The position numbers and the translations under genes were made by a program. A stretch of DNA of 64,000 bases, from positions 1-64,000 of the forward strand of contig JBIQHF010000001.1 of NCBI GenBank assembly GCA_044508675.1. Direction: 5' to 3'. Shown one piece after another: positions 38,948 to 47,760 of this stretch. A model generated the notes under the pieces. The model made no database searches. It saw only the letters and a program-made list of their open reading frames with translations, and was not told where the DNA came from. How positions within the stretch are numbered: the first letter of the stretch is position 1; each line of letters starts with the position of its first letter. The DNA comes from Raineyella sp044508675. Its GTDB lineage: Bacteria; Actinomycetota; Actinomycetes; Propionibacteriales; Propionibacteriaceae.

Positions 38948-39379
38948 GTGAGCGAGCCGTGGCGTGACGGGACCCCCGGCCTGGTCATCCTGCCCTCCGG
39001 CCGCCGGGCCCGCGGGCGCAGCCTTCGCCGGCCGGCACCACCGGGCCAGAAACCCACCGTGTCCCTGCACCTGGCCTGGCGCCGCCCGGCCACGCCGCCG
39101 TGGCGCCAACTGTGGATCCGCTGGCCGGACTTCTGCGCACCGGCCGACCCCGCAACAGCCGGCCGAATCCTGGCGGAGGCCTACGTCCTCGCCGCCTCCG
39201 AACGACTTGAGGTCGCGTGCGGTGGAGGCATCGGACGCACCGGGACGGCTCTGGCCGCACTCACGGTGATTGATGGACTGTCGCCCGACGCCGCGGTCGC
39301 CTGGGTACGTGCGCAGTACCATCCGCGCGCGGTCGAGACCCGGTGGCAGCGTCGCTTCCTCCACCGGGCCGGTCTCTAG
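38948..39379 (+). CDS. protein tyrosine phosphatase-like protein
   Basis: 143-residue cysteine phosphatase. Cys91 and Arg97 form the CX5R loop (CGGGIGRT), and WPD at 59-61 is the general-acid loop; both key elements are in the right order and spacing. Short for a tyrosine phosphatase. Substrate unknown. It is divergent from the radical SAM gene. The start is a GTG with a TANNNT box 6 nt upstream; no ribosome site. Confidence 0.8.
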   Translation: MSEPWRDGTPGLVILPSGRRARGRSLRRPAPPGQKPTVSLHLAWRRPATPPWRQLWIRWPDFCAPADPATAGRILAEAYVLAASERLEVACGGGIGRTGTALAALTVIDGLSPDAAVAWVRAQYHPRAVETRWQRRFLHRAGL

Positions 39380-39412
39380 GCGCGGTCTCCGGCTGCCCGG
39401 CCCTCCAGCGGC

Positions 39413-40282
<870 letters not shown>

Positions 40283-40298
40283 GGGGTCATCCTGCCAC

Positions 40299-41732
40299 TC
40301 AGAGCACGGCTCCCGGCACGTACGCCGCCGCGCGGGGGTGGGCGGCCAGGATCGGCTGGACCTGCTCAGCGATCCGCTGGACCTGGAGCCGTGCGGTGCC
40401 GGTCAGCTCCAGCGGGTCGGTGACCAGCCCGGCGATCTCCTCCCGCCCCAGCCCGAGTCGCTCGTCGGCGGCGAGCCGATCGAACAGGTCGTTGTCCTTG
40501 CGGCCGGTCTCGCGCATTTCCAGGGCCACGGCGACCGCGTTCTCCTTGATCGCCTCGTGCGCGTGCTCGCGCCCCACACCCTTGCGGACTGCGGCCATCA
40601 GCACCTTGGTGGTGGTCAGGAACGGCAGGTAGCGCGACAGCTCGGCCTCGATCACCGCCGGGAAGGCACCGAAGTCGTTCAGCACCGTCAGGAACGTCTC
40701 GAACAGCCCGTCCAGGCAGTAGAACGAGTCAGGCAGCACCACGCGGCGGACCACCGAGCAGGAGACGTCGCCCTCGTTCCACTGGTTGCCGGCCACGTCG
40801 GCGATCATCGTCAGGTAGCCCTTGAGAATGACCGACATGCCGTTGACCCGCTCGCACGACCGGGTGTTCATCTTGTGCGGCATCGCCGAGGAGCCGACCT
40901 GGCCGGGCCGGAAGCCCTCGGTCACCAGCTCGTTGCCCGCCATCAGGCGGATCGAGGTCGCCACGTCGGAGGGGCCGGCGGCCACCTGCACGAGCGCCGA
41001 GACCACGTCGAAGTCCAGCGACCGCGGGTACACCTGGCCGGTCGAGGTCAGCACGGTGCTGAACCCGAGCGACTCGGCGACCCGACGCTCCAGCTCCGCC
41101 AGCTTGTCGGCGTCACCGTCCAACAGGTCGAGCATGTCCTGGCTGGTACCGACCGGGCCCTTGATCCCGCGCAGCGGGAAGTGCGCCAGCAGCTCCTCGA
41201 CCCGGGCGTACGCCACCAGCAGCTCGTCGGCCCCGGTCGCGAACCGCTTGCCGAGCGTGGTGATCTGCGCGGCCACGTTGTGCGAGCGTCCGGCGACCGC
41301 CCGGTCGGAGTACTGGGCGGCGAGCCGCACCAACTGGGCCAGCGCGCTGACGATCCGGTCCCGGATGACGCTCAGGGACTGGCGGGTCTGCCACTGCTCG
41401 ACGTTCTCGGTCAGGTCCCGCGAGGTCATGCCCTTGTGGACGTGCTCGTAGCCGGCGAGGGCGCAGAACTCCTCGATCCGCGCCTTCACATCGTGCCGGG
41501 TGACCTTCTCCCGCTCGTTGATCGAGTCGAGGTCGACCTGGTCGACCACCCGCCGGTAGGCCTCGATCACCGCGTCGGGATCGTCCCCACCGAAGTCGAC
41601 GCCGAGGTCGCGCTGGGCCTCCAGCACGGTGATCCAGAGCCGGCGCTCGGCGATGATCTTGTTCTCCGGCGACCAGATGCGGCGCATCTGCTCGCTGGCG
41701 TAGCGGGTGGCGAGGACATTGGGGACGGTCAC
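40299..41732 (-). CDS. purB: adenylosuccinate lyase
   Basis: Cleaves SAICAR and adenylosuccinate, releasing fumarate. 477 residues; the fumarase/aspartase superfamily signature is GSSAMPHKMN near 280. TSRDLTENVEQ near 103 and GRSHNVAAQITT near 148 are the other active-site blocks. AAAGGA precedes the GTG. 24 bp downstream of purD. Confidence 0.96.
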   Translation of the reverse strand: MTVPNVLATRYASEQMRRIWSPENKIIAERRLWITVLEAQRDLGVDFGGDDPDAVIEAYRRVVDQVDLDSINEREKVTRHDVKARIEEFCALAGYEHVHKGMTSRDLTENVEQWQTRQSLSVIRDRIVSALAQLVRLAAQYSDRAVAGRSHNVAAQITTLGKRFATGADELLVAYARVEELLAHFPLRGIKGPVGTSQDMLDLLDGDADKLAELERRVAESLGFSTVLTSTGQVYPRSLDFDVVSALVQVAAGPSDVATSIRLMAGNELVTEGFRPGQVGSSAMPHKMNTRSCERVNGMSVILKGYLTMIADVAGNQWNEGDVSCSVVRRVVLPDSFYCLDGLFETFLTVLNDFGAFPAVIEAELSRYLPFLTTTKVLMAAVRKGVGREHAHEAIKENAVAVALEMRETGRKDNDLFDRLAADERLGLGREEIAGLVTDPLELTGTARLQVQRIAEQVQPILAAHPRAAAYVPGAVL

Positions 41733-41756
41733 GGTGGTCCTTTCGGGAACGGTGAT

Positions 41757-43016
41757 TCAGAGGGTGATCTGGCCGCGGGCGGCGCGCAGCGCGATGTCGG
41801 ACCGGAAGAACCCGCCACGCAGGTGGATGTCCTCCAGCCGGTGGTAGGCGTTCGAGCGGGCCTGCGGCAGCGAGTCAGCGGTGCCGACCACGGTCAGCAC
41901 GCGGCCACCGGAGGCGACCAGTCGTCCCTCGGCGTCCCATGCGGTCCCGGCCTGGATGATGCCGTCCGCGGAGCCGGTCACGCCGACGATCACGTCGCCC
42001 TTGCGCGGGGAGTCGGGATAGCCCTCGGCGGCGAGCACGACGCCGACGGCGTAGCCGGAGCCGAACCGGAGCGGCTCCTCCGGATCGAGCCGGCCGGTCG
42101 CCGCGGCGTACAGCACCTGCCCCAGCGGGGAGGAGAGCCGGGCCAGCAGCGGCTGGGTCTCCGGGTCCCCGAAGCGTACGTTGAACTCGATCACGCGCAG
42201 TCCCTTGGACGTGAGCGCCAGGCCGGCGTAGAGCAGGCCGACGAACGGGGTCCCGCGGCGGGCCATCTCGTCGACGGTCGGCTGGATGACCTGGTCGACG
42301 ACCTGTTCCTTGATGTCGGCCGGGGCCCACGGCAGCGGCGTGTAGGCGCCCATGCCGCCGGTGTTCGGACCGCGGTCGTCGTCGCCCACCCGCTTGAAGT
42401 CCTGGGCCGGGTCGAAGGGGAGCACGTTCTGGCCGTCGCAGATCGCGAACAGGCTGACCTCGGGGCCGTCGAGGAACTCCTCGATCACCACCCGCCCGCA
42501 GGCCACGGCATGGGCCAGCGCCCGGTCCCGGTCGGAGGTGACGACGACGCCCTTGCCCGCGGCCAGGCCGTCGTCCTTCACCACGTACGGAGCGCCGAAC
42601 TCGTCCAGGGCGGCCGCGGCCTGCTCCGCGGTGGTGCAGAGCCGGCCGGCGGCGGTCGGCACGTGGGCGGCGGCCATCACTTCCTTGGCAAAGGCCTTGG
42701 AGCCCTCGAGGCGAGCCGCTTCCCTGGACGGGCCGAAGCAGGCGATCCCGGCGTCGCGTACGGCATCGGCGACGCCGGCGACCAGCGGGGCCTCCGGCCC
42801 GATGACGACCAGGTCCACGCCCAGCTCGGTGGCCAGGGCGGCAACCGCCTCCGGATCGTTCTGGTCGACCGGATGGTTGGTGGCGAAGGCCTCCGTCCCG
42901 GGGTTGCCGGGAGCGACGTGGACCGTGGCGACGGCGGGATCACGGCTGATCGCCAGGGCGAGCGCATGCTCGCGACCACCCGACCCGACGACGAGGACAG
43001 AATTCGGCTGCATCAC
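41757..43016 (-). CDS. purD: phosphoribosylamine-glycine ligase
   Basis: GAR synthetase, second purine step, with an ATP-grasp fold. 419 residues; VLVVGSGGREHALA at the N-terminus, APYVVKDDGLAAGKGV near 145 and FNVRFGDPETQ near 280 are diagnostic. GTG at 43016 (MMQPNS) has TAGGCT 8 nt upstream; the ATG at 43013 is the alternative start. Heads purD-purB-purC. Confidence 0.96.
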   Translation of the reverse strand: MMQPNSVLVVGSGGREHALALAISRDPAVATVHVAPGNPGTEAFATNHPVDQNDPEAVAALATELGVDLVVIGPEAPLVAGVADAVRDAGIACFGPSREAARLEGSKAFAKEVMAAAHVPTAAGRLCTTAEQAAAALDEFGAPYVVKDDGLAAGKGVVVTSDRDRALAHAVACGRVVIEEFLDGPEVSLFAICDGQNVLPFDPAQDFKRVGDDDRGPNTGGMGAYTPLPWAPADIKEQVVDQVIQPTVDEMARRGTPFVGLLYAGLALTSKGLRVIEFNVRFGDPETQPLLARLSSPLGQVLYAAATGRLDPEEPLRFGSGYAVGVVLAAEGYPDSPRKGDVIVGVTGSADGIIQAGTAWDAEGRLVASGGRVLTVVGTADSLPQARSNAYHRLEDIHLRGGFFRSDIALRAARGQITL

Positions 43017-43024
43017 GAGGACAC

Positions 43025-43030
43025 AGCCTA
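43025..43030 (-). promoter_or_regulatory. -10 box of purD
   Basis: TAGGCT on the minus strand, 8 nt before the GTG at 43016. Same type as the leaderless boxes, one base longer in spacing. Confidence 0.4.
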
Positions 43031-43085
43031 CGCGGTAGCGGCACCGATCTCAGACCGAGTCGCTGCCGAGCGCAGTACAGCGGGC

Positions 43086-44159
43086 TCAGCGCTTGACTCG
43101 CGCGTTGCCCTTCCAGATCGCCCAGACCTGCTCCTCGTCGGCGGGGGCGCCGTAGTCGTACAGCGAGGTCGCGGCCAGGGCACCGGTGGCCCAGCCGAAC
43201 TGGGCGCACTGCTCGACGTCCCAGCCCTTCAGGATGCCGTAGAGCACGCCGCCGACCGACCCGTCACCACCGCCGATGCGGTCGATGACGTCGATGTCGC
43301 GCAACGGGCAGACGACGAACCTGTCATCGCCCCACAGCACCATGCCCCACTTGTGGTGGTTCGCCGAGATGACCTCCCGCAGGGAGGTGCCGATGTACTT
43401 CGCGTTCGGGTAGGCCTGCTGGATGCGGCCGATCATCGCCTTGAAGTCGTCGATCTTCTCCTCGATCGACTTTCCGCCGGCCTCGGGGCCCTCGATGCCG
43501 AGGCAGAGCTGGAAGTCCTCCTCATTGCCGTAGAGGATGTCGCAGTTCTGGGCGATCTCGTGGAAGGCCGCCGTGAGCTCCTCCTCGCGGCCCTGCCAGA
43601 AGGAGGCGCGGTAGTTGAGGTCCATGGCGACGAGGGTGCCGTGCGCCTTGGCGGCCTTGGCCAGCTCGACGCAGAACTTCGAGGTCTTCGGCGACAGCGC
43701 GGCGATCACCCCGGACATGTGCAGGATCGTGACCCCCTCCTGGCCGAAGAGCCGGTCCAGGTCGAACTGGTCGACGCTGAGCTCGCGACCGACCTCGCCG
43801 GAGCGGTCGTTCCAGACCCGCGGGCCGCGCCCGCCGTAGCCGCTGTCGGCGATGTTGAACTGGTGGCGCAGGCCCCACGCATCGCCCTGCGGCAGGTCCG
43901 GGCCCTCGTACTCCATGAAGCGGGCACGCAGATTGGACTTGATCATCGTGGAGATCGGCGAGCCCTCGACGAACGCGGTCAGCACCTTGGTCGGCAGGCC
44001 AAGGTGGGAGACCACGGAGGCGACATTGGTCTCTGCGGAGGTGACCTGCATCAGGAAGCGATCAGAGGTGTGGACCGGCTGGCGATCCAAAGGAGTGATG
44101 CGCACCCCCATCGACGTCGGGACAACGAGCGCCCACTGGGCATCCTCGCGGAGCTGCAT
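43086..44159 (-). CDS. PfkB-family sugar kinase (KdgK-like)
   Basis: Ribokinase-fold kinase of 357 residues, most like 2-keto-3-deoxygluconate kinases (VDLNYR-type MDLNYRASFW near 178, YGNEEDF near 210). The anion-hole motif near the C-terminus reads DRIGGGDGSVGG, with the catalytic Asp kept. The substrate is unproven. ATG has GGAAGG 8 nt upstream, and a TAGGTT element further upstream could be its promoter. It lies between the nucleoside phosphorylase and purD on the same strand, where a nucleoside or ribose kinase is an alternative reading. Confidence 0.72.
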   Translation of the reverse strand: MQLREDAQWALVVPTSMGVRITPLDRQPVHTSDRFLMQVTSAETNVASVVSHLGLPTKVLTAFVEGSPISTMIKSNLRARFMEYEGPDLPQGDAWGLRHQFNIADSGYGGRGPRVWNDRSGEVGRELSVDQFDLDRLFGQEGVTILHMSGVIAALSPKTSKFCVELAKAAKAHGTLVAMDLNYRASFWQGREEELTAAFHEIAQNCDILYGNEEDFQLCLGIEGPEAGGKSIEEKIDDFKAMIGRIQQAYPNAKYIGTSLREVISANHHKWGMVLWGDDRFVVCPLRDIDVIDRIGGGDGSVGGVLYGILKGWDVEQCAQFGWATGALAATSLYDYGAPADEEQVWAIWKGNARVKR

Positions 44160-44257
44160 GTTCTGGACCTTCCGGATCGGCGGTGGCTTGATCCGAACCT
44201 ACGAAGTCCGCCGCCGCCGAGGCACGTGGTTGCCGGGACTTGGCAGCGACCCTGCCG

Positions 44258-45091
44258 TCAGGCGAGGGTGTGGCCGTCCAGTTCCGCCAACCGTACGGCG
44301 GCGTCCATCGCCAGCCAGAACATCGCCTCGTGGACCTCGTGGGCGCCGGTCCACCCGCGGCGGTCCCACTCCGCCTCGACCAGGGAGTCCGCGCTGAACA
44401 CGATCTGTCCCAGCCGAACCCCCCGGTACTGCGCGACGGCATGGATGGCCGAGGCCTCCATGTCCACCACCGCACACCCCTGGGCGATCCGTCGCTCGAC
44501 CTTGGCGCGGTTCTCCCGGTAGATCGCGTCGGTGGTCCAGGTCCGCCCGGCGGCGAACCCGACGCCGGCCTCGTCGAGGGCCTCCTCGCAGGCACGTACG
44601 CCCACCGGGTCGGCCTCGACGACAGCCCCCGGCACCAGGTAGTGGGCGCTGGTCCCCTCGTCGCGCAGCGCGCTGGTCACCACGAACGGATGGCCCATGA
44701 CCAGGTCCGGCACCAGCACGCCGGCCCCGCCGACGGCGATGAAGCGCCGGGCGCCGAGCGCGATCAGTTCCTCCAGGATCATCACCGAGTGCGGCGCCCC
44801 CATGGTCGGGTAGCACCAGCCGATCCGTACGCCCCGGTGGTCGCGCTCGTAGAGGGGACGCGGGTCGAGCACGTCGCTCACCTGTCGGTGCAGGTGGGAT
44901 CCCTCCCGGGTGCCGATCTCCCGCACCGTGTCGGGCAGCCAGGCCAGCACGACGGTCTCCGGTACGCCTGCCGGGTGGTACAGGACCGAGGGCTCGAGCA
45001 GCCCCGGCTCCGTCAGGTCGGCCGCGATGTCTGCGGCCGAGTCCAGCGGGAAGTGGATCGGTTCCTCGATGAGCTCGCCGAGCTCGGTCAT
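44258..45091 (-). CDS. nucleoside phosphorylase family protein
   Basis: PNP/UDP phosphorylase fold protein of 277 residues. GGAGVLVP near 120 and the substrate-binding VDMEASA near 215 are the family motifs, and SAHYL near 150 is part of the nucleoside pocket. It phosphorolyses a nucleoside or similar compound; purine versus pyrimidine cannot be decided. The context with purA (37 bp upstream, same strand) suggests purine salvage. ATG at 45091 is chosen for GGCGGAG upstream; the longer upstream frame lies inside purA. Confidence 0.8.
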   Translation of the reverse strand: MTELGELIEEPIHFPLDSAADIAADLTEPGLLEPSVLYHPAGVPETVVLAWLPDTVREIGTREGSHLHRQVSDVLDPRPLYERDHRGVRIGWCYPTMGAPHSVMILEELIALGARRFIAVGGAGVLVPDLVMGHPFVVTSALRDEGTSAHYLVPGAVVEADPVGVRACEEALDEAGVGFAAGRTWTTDAIYRENRAKVERRIAQGCAVVDMEASAIHAVAQYRGVRLGQIVFSADSLVEAEWDRRGWTGAHEVHEAMFWLAMDAAVRLAELDGHTLA

Positions 45092-45128
45092 GATGTCTCC
45101 GCCGATCTGCGTGGTGGTCCGGCCGGTC

Positions 45129-46424
45129 TCAGTCGACCGGTCCGACCAGGTCGTGCAGCATGATCGACTGCTCGCGCCCCGGGCCGACCCCGATGCCGGA
45201 GATGCGGCAGCGGCACAGCTCCTCGAGGCGACGTACGTACCGCTGCGCGTTGACCGGCAGGTCCTCGAAGGAACGGCAGTCGGTGATGTCCTCGCTCCAT
45301 CCGTCCAGGAACTCGTAGACCGGCTTGGCGTGGTGGAAGTCCGACTGGTTCGCCGGCAGCGAGTCGACCCGGGTGCCATTGATGTCGTACGCCACGCAGA
45401 CCGGGATCTTGTCCCAGCCGGAGAGCACGTCGAGCTTGGTGAGGAAGATGTCGGTGCAGCCGTTGTAGGTGGCCGCGGCCTCGACCACCAGCGCGTCGAA
45501 CCAGCCGCACCGGCGCTTGCGTCCGGTGGTGACGCCGTACTCCCCGCCGATCTCGCGCAGCTTGTCGCCGTCCTGGTCGAACAGCTCGGTCGGGAACGGG
45601 CCCTCGCCGACACGGGTGGTGTAGGCCTTGGCGATGCCGATCACCCGGTCGATCCGCGTGGGGCCGACGCCGGAGCCGGTCAGCGCACCGCCGGCGGTCG
45701 GGTTGGAGGAGGTGACGTACGGATAGGTGCCGTGGTCCACGTCGAGGTGGTGGGCCTGGGCGCCCTCGAACAGCACGACCTTGCCCTCGTCGAGGGCGTC
45801 GTTGAGGACGCGTGCCACGTCGGCGACGTGCGGGCGGACCCGGTCGGCGTACTCGAGCAGGCCCTCGGTGATCTGCACCGGGTCGACCTCGCGGCGGTTG
45901 TACATCTTCACCAGCAGTTGGTTCTTCTGGCGCAGCGCCGCCTCGACCTTCTGCCGCAGGATCGAGGCGTCGAACAGGTCCTGCACGCGCAGGCCCAGCC
46001 GGTTGACCTTGTCGCTGTAGGTCGGGCCGATGCCCCGGCCGGTGGTGCCGATCTTGCGCTTGCCGAGGAACCGCTCGGTCACCTTGTCCATGGTCTGGTG
46101 GTAGGGGGTGATCAGGTGCGCGTTCGGCGAGATGAGCAGCCGGTCGGTGCTGACCCCGCGGGCCGCGAGCGCGTCGATCTCCTGGAACAGCACGGCAAGA
46201 TCGACCACGACACCGTTGCCGATGCAGGGGATGGCGTTCTCGTTCAGGATCCCGGAGGGCAGCAGGTGCATCGCGAAGGACTCACCGTTCACCACCACGG
46301 TGTGTCCGGCGTTGTTGCCGCCTGAGTAGCGCACCACATAGTCGACGGAGTCCCCGAGCTGGTCGGTCGCCTTCCCCTTGCCCTCGTCGCCCCACTGGGT
46401 GCCGATCACGATGATTCCGGCCAC
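45129..46424 (-). CDS. purA: adenylosuccinate synthetase
   Basis: GTP-dependent conversion of IMP to adenylosuccinate. 431 residues, with GTQWGDEGKGK near 7, NNAGHT near 37, GTTGRGIGPTY near 125, FEGAQ near 218 and KLDVLSGW near 330. The GTG start at 46424 has AGAGGTGG 8 nt upstream and gives the normal N-terminus. Confidence 0.97.
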   Translation of the reverse strand: MAGIIVIGTQWGDEGKGKATDQLGDSVDYVVRYSGGNNAGHTVVVNGESFAMHLLPSGILNENAIPCIGNGVVVDLAVLFQEIDALAARGVSTDRLLISPNAHLITPYHQTMDKVTERFLGKRKIGTTGRGIGPTYSDKVNRLGLRVQDLFDASILRQKVEAALRQKNQLLVKMYNRREVDPVQITEGLLEYADRVRPHVADVARVLNDALDEGKVVLFEGAQAHHLDVDHGTYPYVTSSNPTAGGALTGSGVGPTRIDRVIGIAKAYTTRVGEGPFPTELFDQDGDKLREIGGEYGVTTGRKRRCGWFDALVVEAAATYNGCTDIFLTKLDVLSGWDKIPVCVAYDINGTRVDSLPANQSDFHHAKPVYEFLDGWSEDITDCRSFEDLPVNAQRYVRRLEELCRCRISGIGVGPGREQSIMLHDLVGPVD

Positions 46425-46744
46425 GCTTGCCACCTCTCGTACGTGCGACGTTCCCCCAGCAGGACTGCGGGTGCAGTTGTCCGGAGACACGCGAGTCGCG
46501 GCTCCGGGGTCGGCCCACGTTCGCCGAACCGACCCGCCCACTCTATCGAGACCCATCACCCCCCGGGGCCTCGGGACACAGGGCGGTCCGGCCATGGCGC
46601 CCATCGCCGGAGAGGGCTCGGGCTCCGCCGCCCCACTTCTTTCGTTGATCGGAATCCGGGCAGAGATCGATGCCGCAGCCCTCCTAGCCTCAGTGACACC
46701 CGACGGGTCCCCTTTTCGCCCACAACGATGTGATCGGAGCATCC
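46425..46744. other. divergent intergenic region, purA / SDR gene
   Basis: 320 bp without a gene. It must hold both promoters. The only distinct element seen is TTTCGTTGATCGGAA at 46640-46654, which matches a palindrome upstream of the Dabb gene. Confidence 0.5.
46640..46654 (+). promoter_or_regulatory. candidate regulator site, TTTCGTTGATCGGAA
   Basis: Shares the 12-mer TTTCGTTGATCG with the palindrome at 50158-50178. It lies about 90 bp upstream of the SDR start, where an activator or repressor of the catabolic block could bind. Confidence 0.4.
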
Positions 46745-47554
46745 ATGTCCGCAACCACCCATCCCCTCGCCGAACCGACCCCCGAGGCCGGTGACCAGGC
46801 GCGCGTCGTCGTGGTCGTCGGCGGCGCCGCCGGCATCGGCAAGGCCGTTGCCACCGCCCTCGAGGCCCGCGGTGACATCGTCGCCGTCCTCGACCGCAAC
46901 CCGTCCGAGGGCGAGCAGCCCTCCGGCGGCCACCACGTCGTGGACGTCCGCGACGAGGCCAGCATCGATGCCACGGTGCAGACGATCGTGGCGGCCCATG
47001 GTGGGATCGACTGCCTGGTGTACGCCGCCGGTGCGCTCGACGGCTACGCCTCCCTCGAAGAGATCACCCCCCAGGTGCTGGACACCGTGTTCGCCGTGAA
47101 CACGTTCGGAGCGCTGCACGTGGTCCAGCGCGTCGTCCCCGCCATGAAGGAGCGCGGCCAAGGGCGCATCGTGCTGTTCGGCTCGATCGCGGGCAGCATC
47201 GCCGGTGCGGGCGGCATCGCCTACACGATGTCCAAGCACGCGGTGGAGGGCCTGGTGCGCCATCTCGCCCTCGAGCTCGGCCCGCAGGGCATCACCACCA
47301 ACTGCATCGCCCCGGGCTCGATCAGCGGCACGAACATCCGCACCAGCATCACCCAGATGCTGCCTTCCCAGGGCATCGCGACGAACCGTGGCCTGGGCAC
47401 CAGCGATCCCGAGACCGCCGCCAAGCTGTACCCGGTGGGCAAGCTCGGCACGGTGGATGCGGTCGTGCCCACGGTGCTGCACCTGCTCGAGGCGTCCTCC
47501 TGGTTCATCAACGGCACCACGATCACCGTCGACGGTGGCTACACCTGCCGCTGA
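46745..47554 (+). CDS. short-chain dehydrogenase/reductase
   Basis: NAD(P)-dependent SDR of 269 residues. The cofactor loop is GGAAGIGKAVA near 27, the active site has FGSIAGSIAG followed by YTMSK (Tyr-x3-Lys) near 160, and TVDGGYT ends the fold. Probably oxidises an alcohol in the catabolic pathway of this block. ATG at 46745 has GGAG 5 nt upstream. It is convergent with the flavoprotein gene; a strong hairpin follows the stop. Confidence 0.85.
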   Translation: MSATTHPLAEPTPEAGDQARVVVVVGGAAGIGKAVATALEARGDIVAVLDRNPSEGEQPSGGHHVVDVRDEASIDATVQTIVAAHGGIDCLVYAAGALDGYASLEEITPQVLDTVFAVNTFGALHVVQRVVPAMKERGQGRIVLFGSIAGSIAGAGGIAYTMSKHAVEGLVRHLALELGPQGITTNCIAPGSISGTNIRTSITQMLPSQGIATNRGLGTSDPETAAKLYPVGKLGTVDAVVPTVLHLLEASSWFINGTTITVDGGYTCR

Positions 47555-47577
47555 CCCCTGTTCCGTACTTCTCCTGC

Positions 47578-47621
47578 GCCCGCGGCCACCGCTCCCCTCC
47601 CGAGGGGCGGTGGCCGCGGGC
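47578..47621 (+). terminator. terminator hairpin after the SDR gene
   Basis: 15-bp perfect arms GCCCGCGGCCACCGC / GCGGTGGCCGCGGGC with additional CCCCTC/GGGG pairing inside, 23 bp after the SDR stop. No long T-run. Confidence 0.8.
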
Positions 47622-47713
47622 GTCCTTACGCTTCGCGGCAGACAGCGGGACCTGGCGCCGCGCACTGCGGGGATGGCGCTGTCCGGCCGCGGTGGTTCGA
47701 CCAGTGGGCAGAA

Positions 47714-47750
47714 CCGAAACTGCCCGGCCGTGGTGGCCGGGCAGTTTCGG
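47714..47750 (-). terminator. terminator hairpin after the flavoprotein gene
   Basis: 16-bp perfect arms CCGAAACTGCCCGGCC / GGCCGGGCAGTTTCGG around GTGGT, 10 bp beyond the flavoprotein stop. Together with the previous hairpin it separates two convergent genes. Confidence 0.8.
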
Positions 47751-47760
47751 GAGGGATTGA

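Noticed and set aside
43086..44159. GGGD instead of GAGD in the sugar kinase as a sign of inactivation
   Set aside because: The catalytic Asp is present, and a Gly at this position occurs in kinases of this group as far as I recall.
47578..47750. The two long hairpins as inverted repeats of an insertion sequence
   Set aside because: They differ in sequence, each follows a stop codon closely, and there is no transposase; terminators are the simpler reading.
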